A stretch of DNA of 58,557 nt from JAYVJM01 sp043769275. GTDB taxonomy: Bacteria; Pseudomonadota; Gammaproteobacteria; Pseudomonadales; UBA7239. Under the pieces are notes generated by a model. That model made no database searches, had not been told where the DNA came from, and was given only the letters and a program-made list of their open reading frames with translations. Made by a program: the position numbers and the translations under genes. Positions 36,653 to 45,089 of this stretch are shown here, piece after piece; position 1 is the stretch's first letter; every line of letters starts with the position of its first letter. The stretch spans positions 1-58,557 of the forward strand of contig JAYVJM010000091.1 in assembly GCA_043769275.1 (NCBI GenBank), written 5' to 3'.

Positions 36653-36720
36653 CCTTCAGCAGGCTCAGAACGAACGGTTTTATCTAGGGTGAATTCCATT
36701 CATGGTGAGTCTGTCGAGTC
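36653..36720. repeat. Dispersed inverted-repeat element, copy 1
   Basis: Arms at 36653-36677 and 36696-36720 are diverged inverted copies of a CCnTTC....TGAG..TGTCGAAGG-type sequence, arranged with the arms' GAAGG ends outward. Related sequence occurs at 47690-47761 with the opposite arm order. It resembles the intergenic palindromes with a TGAGCYTGTCGAA core found in many Gram-negative genomes. Confidence 0.6.
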
Positions 36721-36779
36721 ATAAATGGTGCGAAATCTAATATAGACAACCATCTAACGAACAAGTAGTGGGGTGTAAC

Positions 36780-38072
36780 GTGGGCAAAAATGTAGTGGTG
36801 CTCGGTACGCAATGGGGCGATGAAGGCAAGGGTAAAGTCGTCGATTTATTGACCGATCAAGCCGAACTGGTGGCGCGTTTTCAGGGTGGCCATAATGCCG
36901 GCCACACGCTAGTTATCGCGGGCAAAAAAACCGTTTTGCACTTGATTCCATCCGGCGTGTTGCGCGACGGCGTGCTGTGTTTGATTGGTAACGGTGTTGT
37001 TCTTGCACCAGATGCGCTGTTGAAAGAAATCAAAGCGCTGGAGTCCAATGGTATACCGGTGCGCGAACGCCTGCGTCTGTCGCCTGCTTGCCCGTTGATT
37101 TTGCCTTACCATGTGGCGCTGGATCAGGCGCGCGAAATCCAGCGTGGCGAAGCTAAAATCGGCACAACCGGTCGTGGTATCGGCCCCGCCTATGAAGATA
37201 AAGTGGCGCGGCGCGCCTTGCGGTTAGGCGATTTGCGCAGCCCCGTGCGGTTTGCCGAAACGCTGCGCGAAATCATGGAATATCACAATTTCACGCTCAC
37301 GCAGTATTTCAAAGTCCCAGCCGTGGACTATCAGCAAACGCTGGATCAAGTGCTGGAGCAGGCCAAAGAAATTTTGCCGATGACGGCGGATGTCACCGGC
37401 ATTTTGCACGCGGCGCGCGCACGCGGCGCACATATTTTGTTTGAGGGCGCGCAAGGCTCGCTGCTGGACATCGATCACGGCACCTATCCGTTTGTCACAT
37501 CCTCTAACACGAGCGCAGGTGGCGCGGCCACGGGTACCGGCTTTGGCCCACTGTACCTAGATTACGTGCTGGGCATCACCAAAGCCTATGCCACGCGTGT
37601 GGGTTCCGGCCCTTTTCCTACTGAGCTTTTCGATGAAGTGGGTGCTCGCATTGGCGAGAAAGGCCAAGAGTTTGGGGCGACTACTGGCCGAAAACGTCGC
37701 TGTGGTTGGTTTGATGCCGTGGCGGTTAAGCGCGCCATTCAAGTCAATAGCATCTCCGGTATCTGCCTGACCAAACTTGACGTGCTGGACGGGTTGGCGA
37801 CGGTCAAAATCTGCCTTGCCTATCAAGACGATCAAGGCAACACGATTACCGCCCCACAGCACAGTGATGATTATCACGGCATTGTGCCGGTATACGAAGA
37901 AATGCCTGGCTGGAGCGAGTCGACGTTTGGTGTACAAAAACTGGCCGATCTTCCGCAAAACGCCCGCAATTACATCAAACGCCTAGAAGAAGTGACCGGC
38001 GCGCCGATTGATATTGTTTCTACAGGCCCTGATCGCGTGGAAACCATTGTGTTGCGTCATGCTTTTGATTGA
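36780..38072 (+). CDS. purA: Adenylosuccinate synthetase
   Basis: PurA joins aspartate to IMP with GTP, the first committed step to AMP. The 430 residues start at the GTG at 36780, five bases after a GGGGT; a GTG at 36768 is less family-like. The GTP loop WGDEGKGKVVD is at 12-22, followed by GGHNAGHTLV, TTGRGIGPAYEDK, FEGAQGSLLDIDHGTYPFVTSS (given here as a landmark in its first part only), RVGSGPFPTE and TGRKRRCGWFDAVA. Length and motifs are standard. It follows hisZ across the repeat element. Confidence 0.96.
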   Translation: MGKNVVVLGTQWGDEGKGKVVDLLTDQAELVARFQGGHNAGHTLVIAGKKTVLHLIPSGVLRDGVLCLIGNGVVLAPDALLKEIKALESNGIPVRERLRLSPACPLILPYHVALDQAREIQRGEAKIGTTGRGIGPAYEDKVARRALRLGDLRSPVRFAETLREIMEYHNFTLTQYFKVPAVDYQQTLDQVLEQAKEILPMTADVTGILHAARARGAHILFEGAQGSLLDIDHGTYPFVTSSNTSAGGAATGTGFGPLYLDYVLGITKAYATRVGSGPFPTELFDEVGARIGEKGQEFGATTGRKRRCGWFDAVAVKRAIQVNSISGICLTKLDVLDGLATVKICLAYQDDQGNTITAPQHSDDYHGIVPVYEEMPGWSESTFGVQKLADLPQNARNYIKRLEEVTGAPIDIVSTGPDRVETIVLRHAFD

Positions 38073-38085
38073 GTGACAAAAAACC

Positions 38086-38907
38086 ATGCTCATTTACCCT
38101 GTTATTGATCCCATCATTGTGAGTTTCACCTTGCCTGTGATGGGGCTGGTCGCTATACGTTGGTACGGCGTGATGTACCTTCTGGGTTTGGCGTGCGCAT
38201 GGTGGCTGGCGCTGCGCCTTACGCGTGCGGGGCGCGCACCCACCCGCACCCGCGAGGAAGTGGATGATCTAATTTTCTATGCGGCGATGGGTGTGATTGT
38301 GGGCGGGCGTATCGGTTACGCGCTGTTCTATCAGTTTAATGAACTTTTGCACGACCCGCTGTTCCTATTCAAGATAACGCAGGGCGGCATGTCGTTTCAC
38401 GGCGGCCTGTTGGGCGTACTGCTGGCTATGTGGTTGTATGGCCGCAAAATCCACCAGCCTTTTTTTGCGATCACTGATTTTATCGCGCCGATGGTGCCAA
38501 TTGGCTTAGGTTTGGGGCGGCTGGGCAATTTTATCAATCAGGAGCTTTGGGGGCGAGCCACCGATGCGCAATGGGCAATGGTTTTTCCGTCAGACCCGCT
38601 ACATTTGGTGCGTCACCCGTCGCAGTTATACCAGTTTGCCTTGGAAGGCGTGTTGCTGTTTATTGTTCTGCACATTTACGCGTCGAAGCCGCGTGCGCTG
38701 GGCATGGTGTCGGGCTGGTTTTTGATTTTGTATGCATTGTTCCGTTTTGCGGTAGAGTTTTTTCGTGAGCCGGATGCGCAAATTGGTTTTGATTGGCTAG
38801 GCTGGATGACACGTGGGCAAGAGCTGTGCGTTCCCATGCTTATCGCCGGCATCGCCATTTGTATTTGGGCGTGCCATCGGAGTAAAAAACCGCACAGCAG
38901 AGGATAA
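38086..38907 (+). CDS. lgt: Prolipoprotein diacylglyceryl transferase
   Basis: Lgt transfers diacylglycerol from phosphatidylglycerol to the lipobox cysteine of lipoprotein precursors in the inner membrane. The 273 residues have about seven membrane segments. RWYGVMYLLG, GGRIGYALFY, GGMSFHGGLLG, the signature GRLGNFINQELWGRATD and HPSQLYQ are all diagnostic. The thyA gene starts four bases after the stop, the common lgt-thyA pairing. NlpD at 26947 would be one of its substrates. Confidence 0.96.
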   Translation: MLIYPVIDPIIVSFTLPVMGLVAIRWYGVMYLLGLACAWWLALRLTRAGRAPTRTREEVDDLIFYAAMGVIVGGRIGYALFYQFNELLHDPLFLFKITQGGMSFHGGLLGVLLAMWLYGRKIHQPFFAITDFIAPMVPIGLGLGRLGNFINQELWGRATDAQWAMVFPSDPLHLVRHPSQLYQFALEGVLLFIVLHIYASKPRALGMVSGWFLILYALFRFAVEFFREPDAQIGFDWLGWMTRGQELCVPMLIAGIAICIWACHRSKKPHSRG

Positions 38908-38911
38908 GCCG

Positions 38912-39706
38912 ATGCAACTCTATTTAGACTTGCTGCGTGATCTACGCGACAACGGAACCGTCAAGACCGACCGCACCGGCACTGGCACGCGCAGCGTATT
39001 TGGGCATCAAATGCGCTTCAATCTTGCCGATGGTTTTCCGTTGCTCACCACTAAAAAGCTGCACTTGCGTTCGATCATTGTCGAGCTTTTGTGGTTTTTG
39101 CGCGGCGAGACTAACATCAAATACCTTAACGATAATGGCGTAAAAATATGGGATGAATGGGCCGATGTAAACGGCGATCTCGGCCCCGTGTACGGCCATC
39201 AATGGCGCTCATGGCCAGACGGGTGTGGCGGCACTATCGACCAGATCAGCCAAGTTATCGCGATGATTAAAAAAAGCCCCGACTCACGCCGCTTATTGGT
39301 GAGTGCGTGGAATGTGGCCGAAGTGAACCAAATGGCGATACCGCCTTGCCATACTTTGTTTCAGTTTTATGTGGCTGATGGCAAATTGTCTTGCCAGCTC
39401 TACCAGCGCAGTGCCGATATCTTCCTGGGCGTGCCGTTCAACATAGCCTCCTACGCATTGCTGACCTTGATGGTGGCGCAGGTCTGCGACCTGTTGCCTG
39501 GCGATTTTGTGCACACCTTTGGTGATGTTCATCTGTACAGCAATCATCTTGTGCAAGCAGAAGAGCAACTATCACGCAGCCCTCGCGCACTGCCCAAAAT
39601 GCATATCAACCCAGCAATCAAGGATGTTTTTGCTTTTCGGCTTGAAGATTTTGAGTTGCGTGATTACGAAGCGTTGCCAAATATTTCTGCGCCTGTAGCG
39701 GTGTGA
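38912..39706 (+). CDS. thyA: Thymidylate synthase
   Basis: ThyA methylates dUMP to dTMP with methylenetetrahydrofolate. Starting at 38912 the protein has 264 residues, as in E. coli. The catalytic cysteine is C146 in IPPCHTLFQFYV. Other motifs are RTGTGTRSVFGHQMRF, VYGHQWRSW, CQLYQRSADIFLGVPFNIASYA in two parts, and the C-terminal APVAV. The frame is open upstream inside lgt, but those codons are not thyA. Its partner folA lies 37 kb away at the window start. Confidence 0.97.
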   Translation: MQLYLDLLRDLRDNGTVKTDRTGTGTRSVFGHQMRFNLADGFPLLTTKKLHLRSIIVELLWFLRGETNIKYLNDNGVKIWDEWADVNGDLGPVYGHQWRSWPDGCGGTIDQISQVIAMIKKSPDSRRLLVSAWNVAEVNQMAIPPCHTLFQFYVADGKLSCQLYQRSADIFLGVPFNIASYALLTLMVAQVCDLLPGDFVHTFGDVHLYSNHLVQAEEQLSRSPRALPKMHINPAIKDVFAFRLEDFELRDYEALPNISAPVAV

Positions 39707-40159
39707 ATCAACGGCTTTTTTGCTGCCCGTGCTCACCTTGAGCTCGTCGACTGTGAGTGGTCAGTGCGTCGAACTGCATCTCGTGTGTGCAATGCCTCTC
39801 GGCCTCCTTGAAATCCTCGCCACTTTCTCCGGCAGCATCGTGTAGCTGGTCTTGCTGGGTATGGAACTTTTTTAAGAATCTCCTTTCAAAGGCTTGAGGT
39901 TTCGTTCTTAGCGCAAAGTTTGCTAGCACGTAACGGTATTGGATAAAGACTGTTTTTATTTGTTTAATCATCGCCGCAATTTTTTGTTCAGATTGTACAC
40001 ATGTTGTTGTTTTTTTGGCGTGTTTTTTTGTTTGTGTGGATAAATTAAGCATCCCTTGGTTTTGATGCGAGATGGGTAACGCAAAAAACTGTTTTTCAGC
40101 GCGGCTTATCCAGGTTCGATAAAAAGCGAGCCACTTTAAATAATTGAGAGGAATTTGAA
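39707..40159. other. Intergenic stretch after thyA
   Basis: These 453 bases hold no gene I can recognise. A minus-strand frame (39708-39971) is listed separately with low confidence. The second half is T-rich. GAGAGGAATTTGAA just before 40160 gives the repeat-protein gene a good SD. Partial likeness to the TGAG..GTCGA repeat core at about 39740-39765 is too weak to call a third copy. Confidence 0.4.
39708..39971 (-). CDS. Possible small hypothetical protein
   Basis: An ATG at 39971 opens 87 residues starting MIKQIKTVFIQYRYVLANFA, basic then strongly charged (GESGEDFKEAERH), with no signal peptide or membrane segment. The residue mix is protein-like, but there is no clear SD, and part of the frame is antisense to T-rich sequence. 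I do not recognise it, and it may be spurious. Confidence 0.25.
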   Translation of the reverse strand: MIKQIKTVFIQYRYVLANFALRTKPQAFERRFLKKFHTQQDQLHDAAGESGEDFKEAERHCTHEMQFDALTTHSRRAQGEHGQQKSR

Positions 40160-42178
40160 ATGAAGAAAGTTCGAAAAGTACATGCGGCAACCTTCGTCGG
40201 CATCCTGCTGGCGGGTGTTTTGCCTGGCTATGCAGCGGCTGCAGCCGCACAAGTTTGTGTTGTTAAAAGCGGGGAAAGGGCGGGTGCAATCCGTGCCATG
40301 CCGCGCAGCGGCAACTGTGCAAAACATGAGCGTATTGGCAGTTTGAGCGGGGCGGAACCGGTTAACGTGTGCGTTAATCAGGGCTCCGGCGCCATGCGCT
40401 TGCAATTAAGAAAAGATCGTTTAGGTGATGTGAGTGCGTGTAAAGCAGGCGAACTGGCGCAGGTGCTACAAGACTCAGGAAGCAAGGATATCACTGCCTG
40501 CGTGAGCAAAAAAGGCGGCGCGATAAAAGTTTCTAACGGGAATGCTGCGTGTAAGGCAAAAACGGAAGACACCATTCAATTACATGGCGCTGGTTCTTTT
40601 GCTGAGCAAAACAAAGGTGCAAGTTTTGACCCTGCTAGATTGTCGCCACTTATCGACGCGTCTCTAACGGCTCAGTTGCCTGCCGCGTTACCCGCCGCCA
40701 TTGCTGCTGCCGGCATTACTGAGGCATCTGTTGCTGCTGCGGGTCTCCCCGCTAGCATTGCTGCTGCTGCTGGTTCAGCCACTGCTGCTCATACTGAAGC
40801 TGGTAATGCCGCTACTTCAGCCGCTAATGCTGCTGGTTCGGCCACTGCTGCTCATACTGAAGCTGATAATGCCGCTACTTCAGCCGCTAATGCTGCTGGT
40901 TCAGCCACTGCTGCTGCTGGTTCAGCCACTGCTGCTCATACTGAAGCTGGTAATGCCGCTACTTCAGCCACTGCTGCTCATGCAGATGTTGTGACTACTA
41001 ATGCAGATGTTGGTTTAACTCATGCAGATGTTGTGGCTACTCATGCAGATGTTGGTTTAACTAATGCAGATGTTGTGGCTACTCATACAGATGTTGGTTT
41101 AACTAATGCAGATGTTGCGGCTACTAATGCTGCTGCCGCTACTGTTGCCGCTACTGTTGCCCCTGCTGCCGTCACTGCTGCTATCGTGGCTAATGCTGCT
41201 TCTGTTCAGGCTCTCGGCGCCGCCATCGGTGCTGACGTTACCGCTTTGCCTGCTTTGGGTAATGATCTTGCTGGTAATCCTGGTACCGTCACGGCCTTTG
41301 GTAATGCGATAGCGAATGATGCTGCTGAGGTTCAACGTCTCGGCGCCGCCATCGGTGCTGACGCTACCGCTTTGCCTGCTTTGGGTAATCATCTTGCCGC
41401 CAATGCTGCCACCGTCACTGCTTTTGGTACTGCGATAGCGGGTGATGCTGCTGAGGTTCAACGTCTCGGCACCGCCATCGGTGCTGACGCTACTGCTTTG
41501 CCTGCTTTGGGTACTGCTCTTGCTGGTAATGCTGGTGCCGTCACTAACTTTGGTACTGCTCTTGCTGGTAATGCTGGTGCCGTCACTAACTTAGGTAATG
41601 CTCTTGCTGGTAATGCTGGTGCCGTCACTGCTTTTGGTACTGCGATAGCGGGTGATGCTGCTGAGGTTCAACGGCTCGGCACTGCTCTTGCTGGTGACCC
41701 TGCCATTACCGCAGCTATCGCTCCCCAGTTGCATGTGTACGACAACGCCAATAATGATCTGGGTGTCTACCTTCCCGGCTTGGGCTTGTATGATCCTGCC
41801 AATGGCACGGTTCTTGTGATTAGTGACTTGGCCCGAGGGCGTCTCAAAAGCATTAACGTTAACGCCCCCGTTGGTTACTTCAGTGATAATGCTTGCAACA
41901 CAGATGCGTTCCCCCTGGATGCAACGGATGGCTTTGTTCAGAAAATTATGTGGGACACCACTGCACGTGCTCCTATGCTAATTACCCCAAACAACATTGT
42001 AGAAGGTCAGTTGTATGTTGTTGACGGCGCTAACACCTGTTATGAATACCCGGGTCTTGGTGTTTTAACTCGGTATACCCGAGTATTTGTCTCAGCAGCC
42101 GTGCCAGCGGCAAGAGCAGGCCTCACTGTGGTTAATCTGGCTGCTTTAAGAGTTAACCTTCCTCTCGTAATCCGTTAA
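40160..42178 (+). CDS. Secreted Ala/Gly-rich tandem-repeat protein (unknown role)
   Basis: The 672 residues start with a signal peptide (1-25, ending GYAAA). Residues about 31-145 hold three copies of a small module with a C-V...sGA-R/K core and a second Cys about 20 residues on (VCVVKSGERAGAIR, VCVNQGSGAMRLQ, ACVSKKGGAIKV). Residues 203-273 are 21-residue repeats (AAGSATAAHTEAGNAATSAAN type), 274-322 are seven 7-residue repeats (HADVVAT/NADVGLT), and 353-519 are twelve 14-residue repeats (LGTALAGNAGAVTN type). A non-repetitive C-terminal domain of about 150 residues with two Cys follows. The shape suggests a surface fibre or adhesin with a stalk and end domain, but I recognise no named family. 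It has a strong SD (GAGAGG) and a strong terminator after it. Confidence 0.8.
   Translation: MKKVRKVHAATFVGILLAGVLPGYAAAAAAQVCVVKSGERAGAIRAMPRSGNCAKHERIGSLSGAEPVNVCVNQGSGAMRLQLRKDRLGDVSACKAGELAQVLQDSGSKDITACVSKKGGAIKVSNGNAACKAKTEDTIQLHGAGSFAEQNKGASFDPARLSPLIDASLTAQLPAALPAAIAAAGITEASVAAAGLPASIAAAAGSATAAHTEAGNAATSAANAAGSATAAHTEADNAATSAANAAGSATAAAGSATAAHTEAGNAATSATAAHADVVTTNADVGLTHADVVATHADVGLTNADVVATHTDVGLTNADVAATNAAAATVAATVAPAAVTAAIVANAASVQALGAAIGADVTALPALGNDLAGNPGTVTAFGNAIANDAAEVQRLGAAIGADATALPALGNHLAANAATVTAFGTAIAGDAAEVQRLGTAIGADATALPALGTALAGNAGAVTNFGTALAGNAGAVTNLGNALAGNAGAVTAFGTAIAGDAAEVQRLGTALAGDPAITAAIAPQLHVYDNANNDLGVYLPGLGLYDPANGTVLVISDLARGRLKSINVNAPVGYFSDNACNTDAFPLDATDGFVQKIMWDTTARAPMLITPNNIVEGQLYVVDGANTCYEYPGLGVLTRYTRVFVSAAVPAARAGLTVVNLAALRVNLPLVIR
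40766..40978 (+). repeat. 63-base coding repeat (21 residues), about 3.3 copies
   Basis: Full copies at 40766-40828 and 40829-40891 encode AAGSATAAHTEA(G/D)NAATSAAN. A one-third copy (40892-40912) and a nearly full copy (from 40913) follow, running into ATAA. Bases are almost identical between copies, which indicates recent duplication or conversion. Twenty-one residues is three heptads. Confidence 0.9.
40979..41125 (+). repeat. 21-base coding repeat (7 residues), seven copies
   Basis: Seven consecutive 21-base units start at 40979, alternating CATGCAGATGTTGTGGCTAC(T) and AATGCAGATGTTGGTTTAAC(T) types. They encode [H/N]-A/T-D-V-[V/G/A]-[A/L/T]-T. The alternation means the recently duplicated unit is probably 42 bases. 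Confidence 0.92.
41213..41716 (+). repeat. 42-base coding repeat (14 residues), twelve copies
   Basis: Exactly 504 bases divide into twelve 14-residue units of the pattern [L/F]-G-x-A/D-[I/L]-[A/G]-x-D/N-[A/P]-x-x-[V/L]-x-x. Groups of three units (LGAAIGADATALPA, LGNHLAANAATVTA, FGTAIAGDAAEVQR) form a 126-base higher-order repeat, itself repeated with variation. Confidence 0.92.
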
Positions 42179-42191
42179 TTGCTATTTGTGT

Positions 42192-42224
42192 AAAACAATG
42201 GGGCGCAATGCCCCATTGTTTTTT
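42192..42224. terminator. Strong bidirectional terminator
   Basis: AAAACAATGGGGC (42192-42204) pairs perfectly with GCCCCATTGTTTT (42210-42222) around a GCAAT loop. A T-run continues on the plus strand and the A-run serves the minus strand. It separates the convergent repeat-protein gene and mutS. Confidence 0.92.
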
Positions 42225-42252
42225 CTAACAAGACCAAAACGTCCCTTTGCGT

Positions 42253-44889
42253 TCACAGCTCATTTTTCAAACGATACAAAAACTCCAGCGCGGCTTTGGG
42301 TGTTAGCTCGTCGGGGTTGATGGCGCGCAGGCTGTCCACACAAGGCGGCATCGCCGTGGCAAATAAATCGGCTTGAGCGGGCACTGTTGGCATGCGTGCA
42401 GCCGGTTTTTTTGCGGTGTGGTGCGTTGCGCTATTTTCCAGCTCGGCCAGTTTCTCGCGCGCTTGTGTGAGCACAGGCAAGGGAATGCCCGCCAGTTTTG
42501 CCACCTGCAAGCCATACGATTTATTGGCCGCGCCCATTTGTACTTTGTGCAGAAACACAATGCCGTCGTGGTGTTCGCTGGCATCCAAATGCGCATTAGC
42601 GACGCTCGCGCATTCATCAGGTAAAGCCGTTAATTCAAAATAATGTGTGGCGAACAGCGTAAATGCGTGCACGCGCTCGGCTAAATAGTGCGCGCAGGCC
42701 CAGGCAAGCGAAAGGCCGTCAAACGTGCTGGTGCCGCGCCCAATTTCATCCATCAGCACCAAACTTCTGGGTGTGGCGTTGTGCAGAATGTTGGCGGTTT
42801 CTGTCATTTCCACCATAAAGGTGGAGCGGCCAGAGGCGAGATCATCCGACGAACCTATGCGCGTAAAAATGCGGTCAATAATGCCAATTTCTGCGCTCTC
42901 GGCAGGTACAAAACTGCCGGTGTGGGCGAGTAGCGCAATCAGTGCCGCTTGACGCATGTAGGTAGATTTACCGCCCATGTTGGGGCCGGTGATGATCAAC
43001 ATGCGTAAATTGCTATGCAGATGCAGATCATTCGCCACAAACGCTTCCCCATGCACGCGGTTGACCACTTGCTCAACCACGGGGTGACGGCCTTTATGAA
43101 TGCGTACACCAGGCTCGGCGGTGAGGGTCGGGCGGCTCCAGCTCAGTGTCTCGGCACGCTCGGCAAAGCTGCTTTGCACGTCTAGCTCTGCCAGCGCAGT
43201 GCTGGTTTCTTGCAGCGGCAAAAGCTGTTCGTTGAGCGTATCCAGCAATTCCTCGTACAATTGTTTTTCGCGTGTGAGAGCGCGGCTTTTGGCGGAAAGT
43301 GCTTTGTCTTCAAAGACTTTCAAATCTGGCGTAATAAACCGCTCGGCATTTTTTAGCGTCTGCCGCCGAATATAGTCGGCAGGAACCGTGTGTGATTGTG
43401 CGGCGGAAAGCTCTATAAAGTAGCCATGCACGCGGTTGTAACCCACTTTCAGCGTGGATAAACCGGTGCGCTCGCGTTCTTGCTGTTCTAGCCGCTGCAA
43501 AAAATCGCCCGCGTTTTGTTGCAGGCTGCGTAGCTCGTCCAGTTCCGCGTCGTAGCCGTCGGCCATCACGCCACCCTCGCGGATCACCATCGGCGGGTTT
43601 TCCATCAGTGCACGCACAAGCAAGTCGTTAAGTTCAGGAAATGGCTGAATTTGCATCGCCAGTCTGTGCAATGTTTTTGTATCGGCCTGCTGTAATTGAG
43701 CAAGCAATTGCGGCAAACAATGCAACGATTGCTGCAAACGGGTGAGGTCACGCGGGCGTGCCGAGCGCAGGGCGATGCGCGACAAAATACGCTCCATATC
43801 ACCCACCGCGCGCAGCGTTTCACGCAGTGGCTCGAAGCGATAGTCGGCCAGCAAGTCGGCTACGGTTTGCTGGCGTTGTTGCAGCGCATCAAGACGCGCC
43901 AATGGACGGTGCAGCCAGCGACGCAGCGCACGTGCACCCATGGCCGTCACCGTGCTGTTCACCACGGAAAACAGCGTGTTTTCCTGCGAGCCAGCGAGGT
44001 TGCTGTCAATTTCCAAGTTGCGGCGCGTGGCGGCATCCATTTCCACCGCGTCGCCACGGCGTTCGGTGGTAAGTGCGCGAATATGTGGCAAGGCGCTGCG
44101 CTGGGTTAAGCGCACGTAACTCATCAGCGCGCCCGCTGCACGCAAAGCCAGCGGTAAATCGTCACAGCCAAAACCGGCCAAGTCGTGTGTGGCGAATTGC
44201 TGCGTTAGTAAACGCAAAGCTGCATCAAGATCAAATTCCCACGGTGCTTGTTTGCGCAAACCCGCACGGCGCACAAGGGGTTCGGGCAGGCTCCAATCGT
44301 CAGGCAACAACAGTTCAGCGGGATTCAGTCGCTGCATTTCGCCCAGTAGCGCGTCGAGGGTGTCGACTTCCTGCACACAAAAACGTCCTGCGCTGATATC
44401 GAGCGAAGCAATACCGAAACGCGCTTGTTGTGCAAAGACGGCCACCAGCAGGTTGTCGCGGCCAGCATCTAAAAGCGCCTCGTCACTGACGGTGCCTGGG
44501 GTAACAACGCGCACCACCTTCCGCTCAACAGGGCCTTTGCTGGTAGCGGGGTCGCCAATCTGTTCGCAAATCGCCACCGATTCACCCAAACGCACCAAAC
44601 GAGCCAGATAATTTTCTGCCGCATGATAGGGAACGCCCGCCATTGCAATGGGCTCGCCGCCAGATTTACCACGCGCGGTAAGGGTGATATCCAGAAGCTG
44701 CGCCGCTTTTTTGGCATCGTCAAAAAACAACTCGTAAAAATCGCCCATGCGGTAAAAAAGCAGCTCATGCGGATGCTGGGCTTTGAGTGCCAGATATTGC
44801 TGCATCATGGGCGTGTGGTCGGTGCGGCTGTTTTCTGTGGTCGACTGGTCTGCTTTATTCACGATAACAACCCGAAAGCTCAATGGCAT
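42253..44889 (-). CDS. mutS: DNA mismatch repair protein MutS
   Basis: MutS binds mismatches and small loops and starts repair with MutL. Up to 878 residues: the mismatch-wedge motif F51-Y-E53 in MGDFYELF, HTPMMQQYLALKAQHP just before it, Walker A in the ATPase domain (GPNMGGKSTYMRQ), DEIGRGTSTFDG, and ATHYFELTAL. The C-terminus ends ALEFLYRLKNEL as in MutS1. The ATG at 44889 has no clear SD; a GTG at 44862 would bring the wedge Phe closer to its position in E. coli (F36). It is divergent from speD. Confidence 0.95.
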   Translation of the reverse strand: MPLSFRVVIVNKADQSTTENSRTDHTPMMQQYLALKAQHPHELLFYRMGDFYELFFDDAKKAAQLLDITLTARGKSGGEPIAMAGVPYHAAENYLARLVRLGESVAICEQIGDPATSKGPVERKVVRVVTPGTVSDEALLDAGRDNLLVAVFAQQARFGIASLDISAGRFCVQEVDTLDALLGEMQRLNPAELLLPDDWSLPEPLVRRAGLRKQAPWEFDLDAALRLLTQQFATHDLAGFGCDDLPLALRAAGALMSYVRLTQRSALPHIRALTTERRGDAVEMDAATRRNLEIDSNLAGSQENTLFSVVNSTVTAMGARALRRWLHRPLARLDALQQRQQTVADLLADYRFEPLRETLRAVGDMERILSRIALRSARPRDLTRLQQSLHCLPQLLAQLQQADTKTLHRLAMQIQPFPELNDLLVRALMENPPMVIREGGVMADGYDAELDELRSLQQNAGDFLQRLEQQERERTGLSTLKVGYNRVHGYFIELSAAQSHTVPADYIRRQTLKNAERFITPDLKVFEDKALSAKSRALTREKQLYEELLDTLNEQLLPLQETSTALAELDVQSSFAERAETLSWSRPTLTAEPGVRIHKGRHPVVEQVVNRVHGEAFVANDLHLHSNLRMLIITGPNMGGKSTYMRQAALIALLAHTGSFVPAESAEIGIIDRIFTRIGSSDDLASGRSTFMVEMTETANILHNATPRSLVLMDEIGRGTSTFDGLSLAWACAHYLAERVHAFTLFATHYFELTALPDECASVANAHLDASEHHDGIVFLHKVQMGAANKSYGLQVAKLAGIPLPVLTQAREKLAELENSATHHTAKKPAARMPTVPAQADLFATAMPPCVDSLRAINPDELTPKAALEFLYRLKNEL

Positions 44890-44954
44890 GACGCGCAGTT
44901 TACTTTATCGCTCTGGCGATGGCTTTTGGTGATGCCTTTATTGCCGTTTTGCGC

Positions 44955-44984
44955 TTGCAAAATTGAAACACATGCCGATAATAC
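44955..44984 (+). promoter_or_regulatory. Candidate promoter for speD-speE
   Basis: TTGCAA (44955-44960) and TAATAC (44979-44984) are separated by 18 bases on the plus strand in the mutS-speD divergent region. They leave an untranslated leader of roughly 100 bases before the speD start. This is a call by eye. Confidence 0.35.
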
Positions 44985-45089
44985 ACACCTGAGCAATAAC
45001 CCATGTGGGGCTTGATGAATACCTAGTCAGCGTCGTCCTTTTCGGTCGGCGCATTTACATAAACGTCGAAACGAATGAGGGTTGCCTTG

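Noticed and set aside
38813..38911. Extension of thyA into lgt
   Set aside because: The upstream codons lie in another frame of lgt. ThyA from 38912 has the exact E. coli length and puts the catalytic Cys at 146.
39735..39790. Third copy of the TGAG..GTCGA palindrome
   Set aside because: Only a short part matches and no second arm was found.
40766..41125. CRISPR-like array
   Set aside because: The repeats are contiguous, coding and in frame, with no unique spacers.
40701..41461. Leucine-rich and serine-rich frames over the repeat gene
   Set aside because: They are by-products of the repeated GCT-rich sequence read in other frames or on the other strand.
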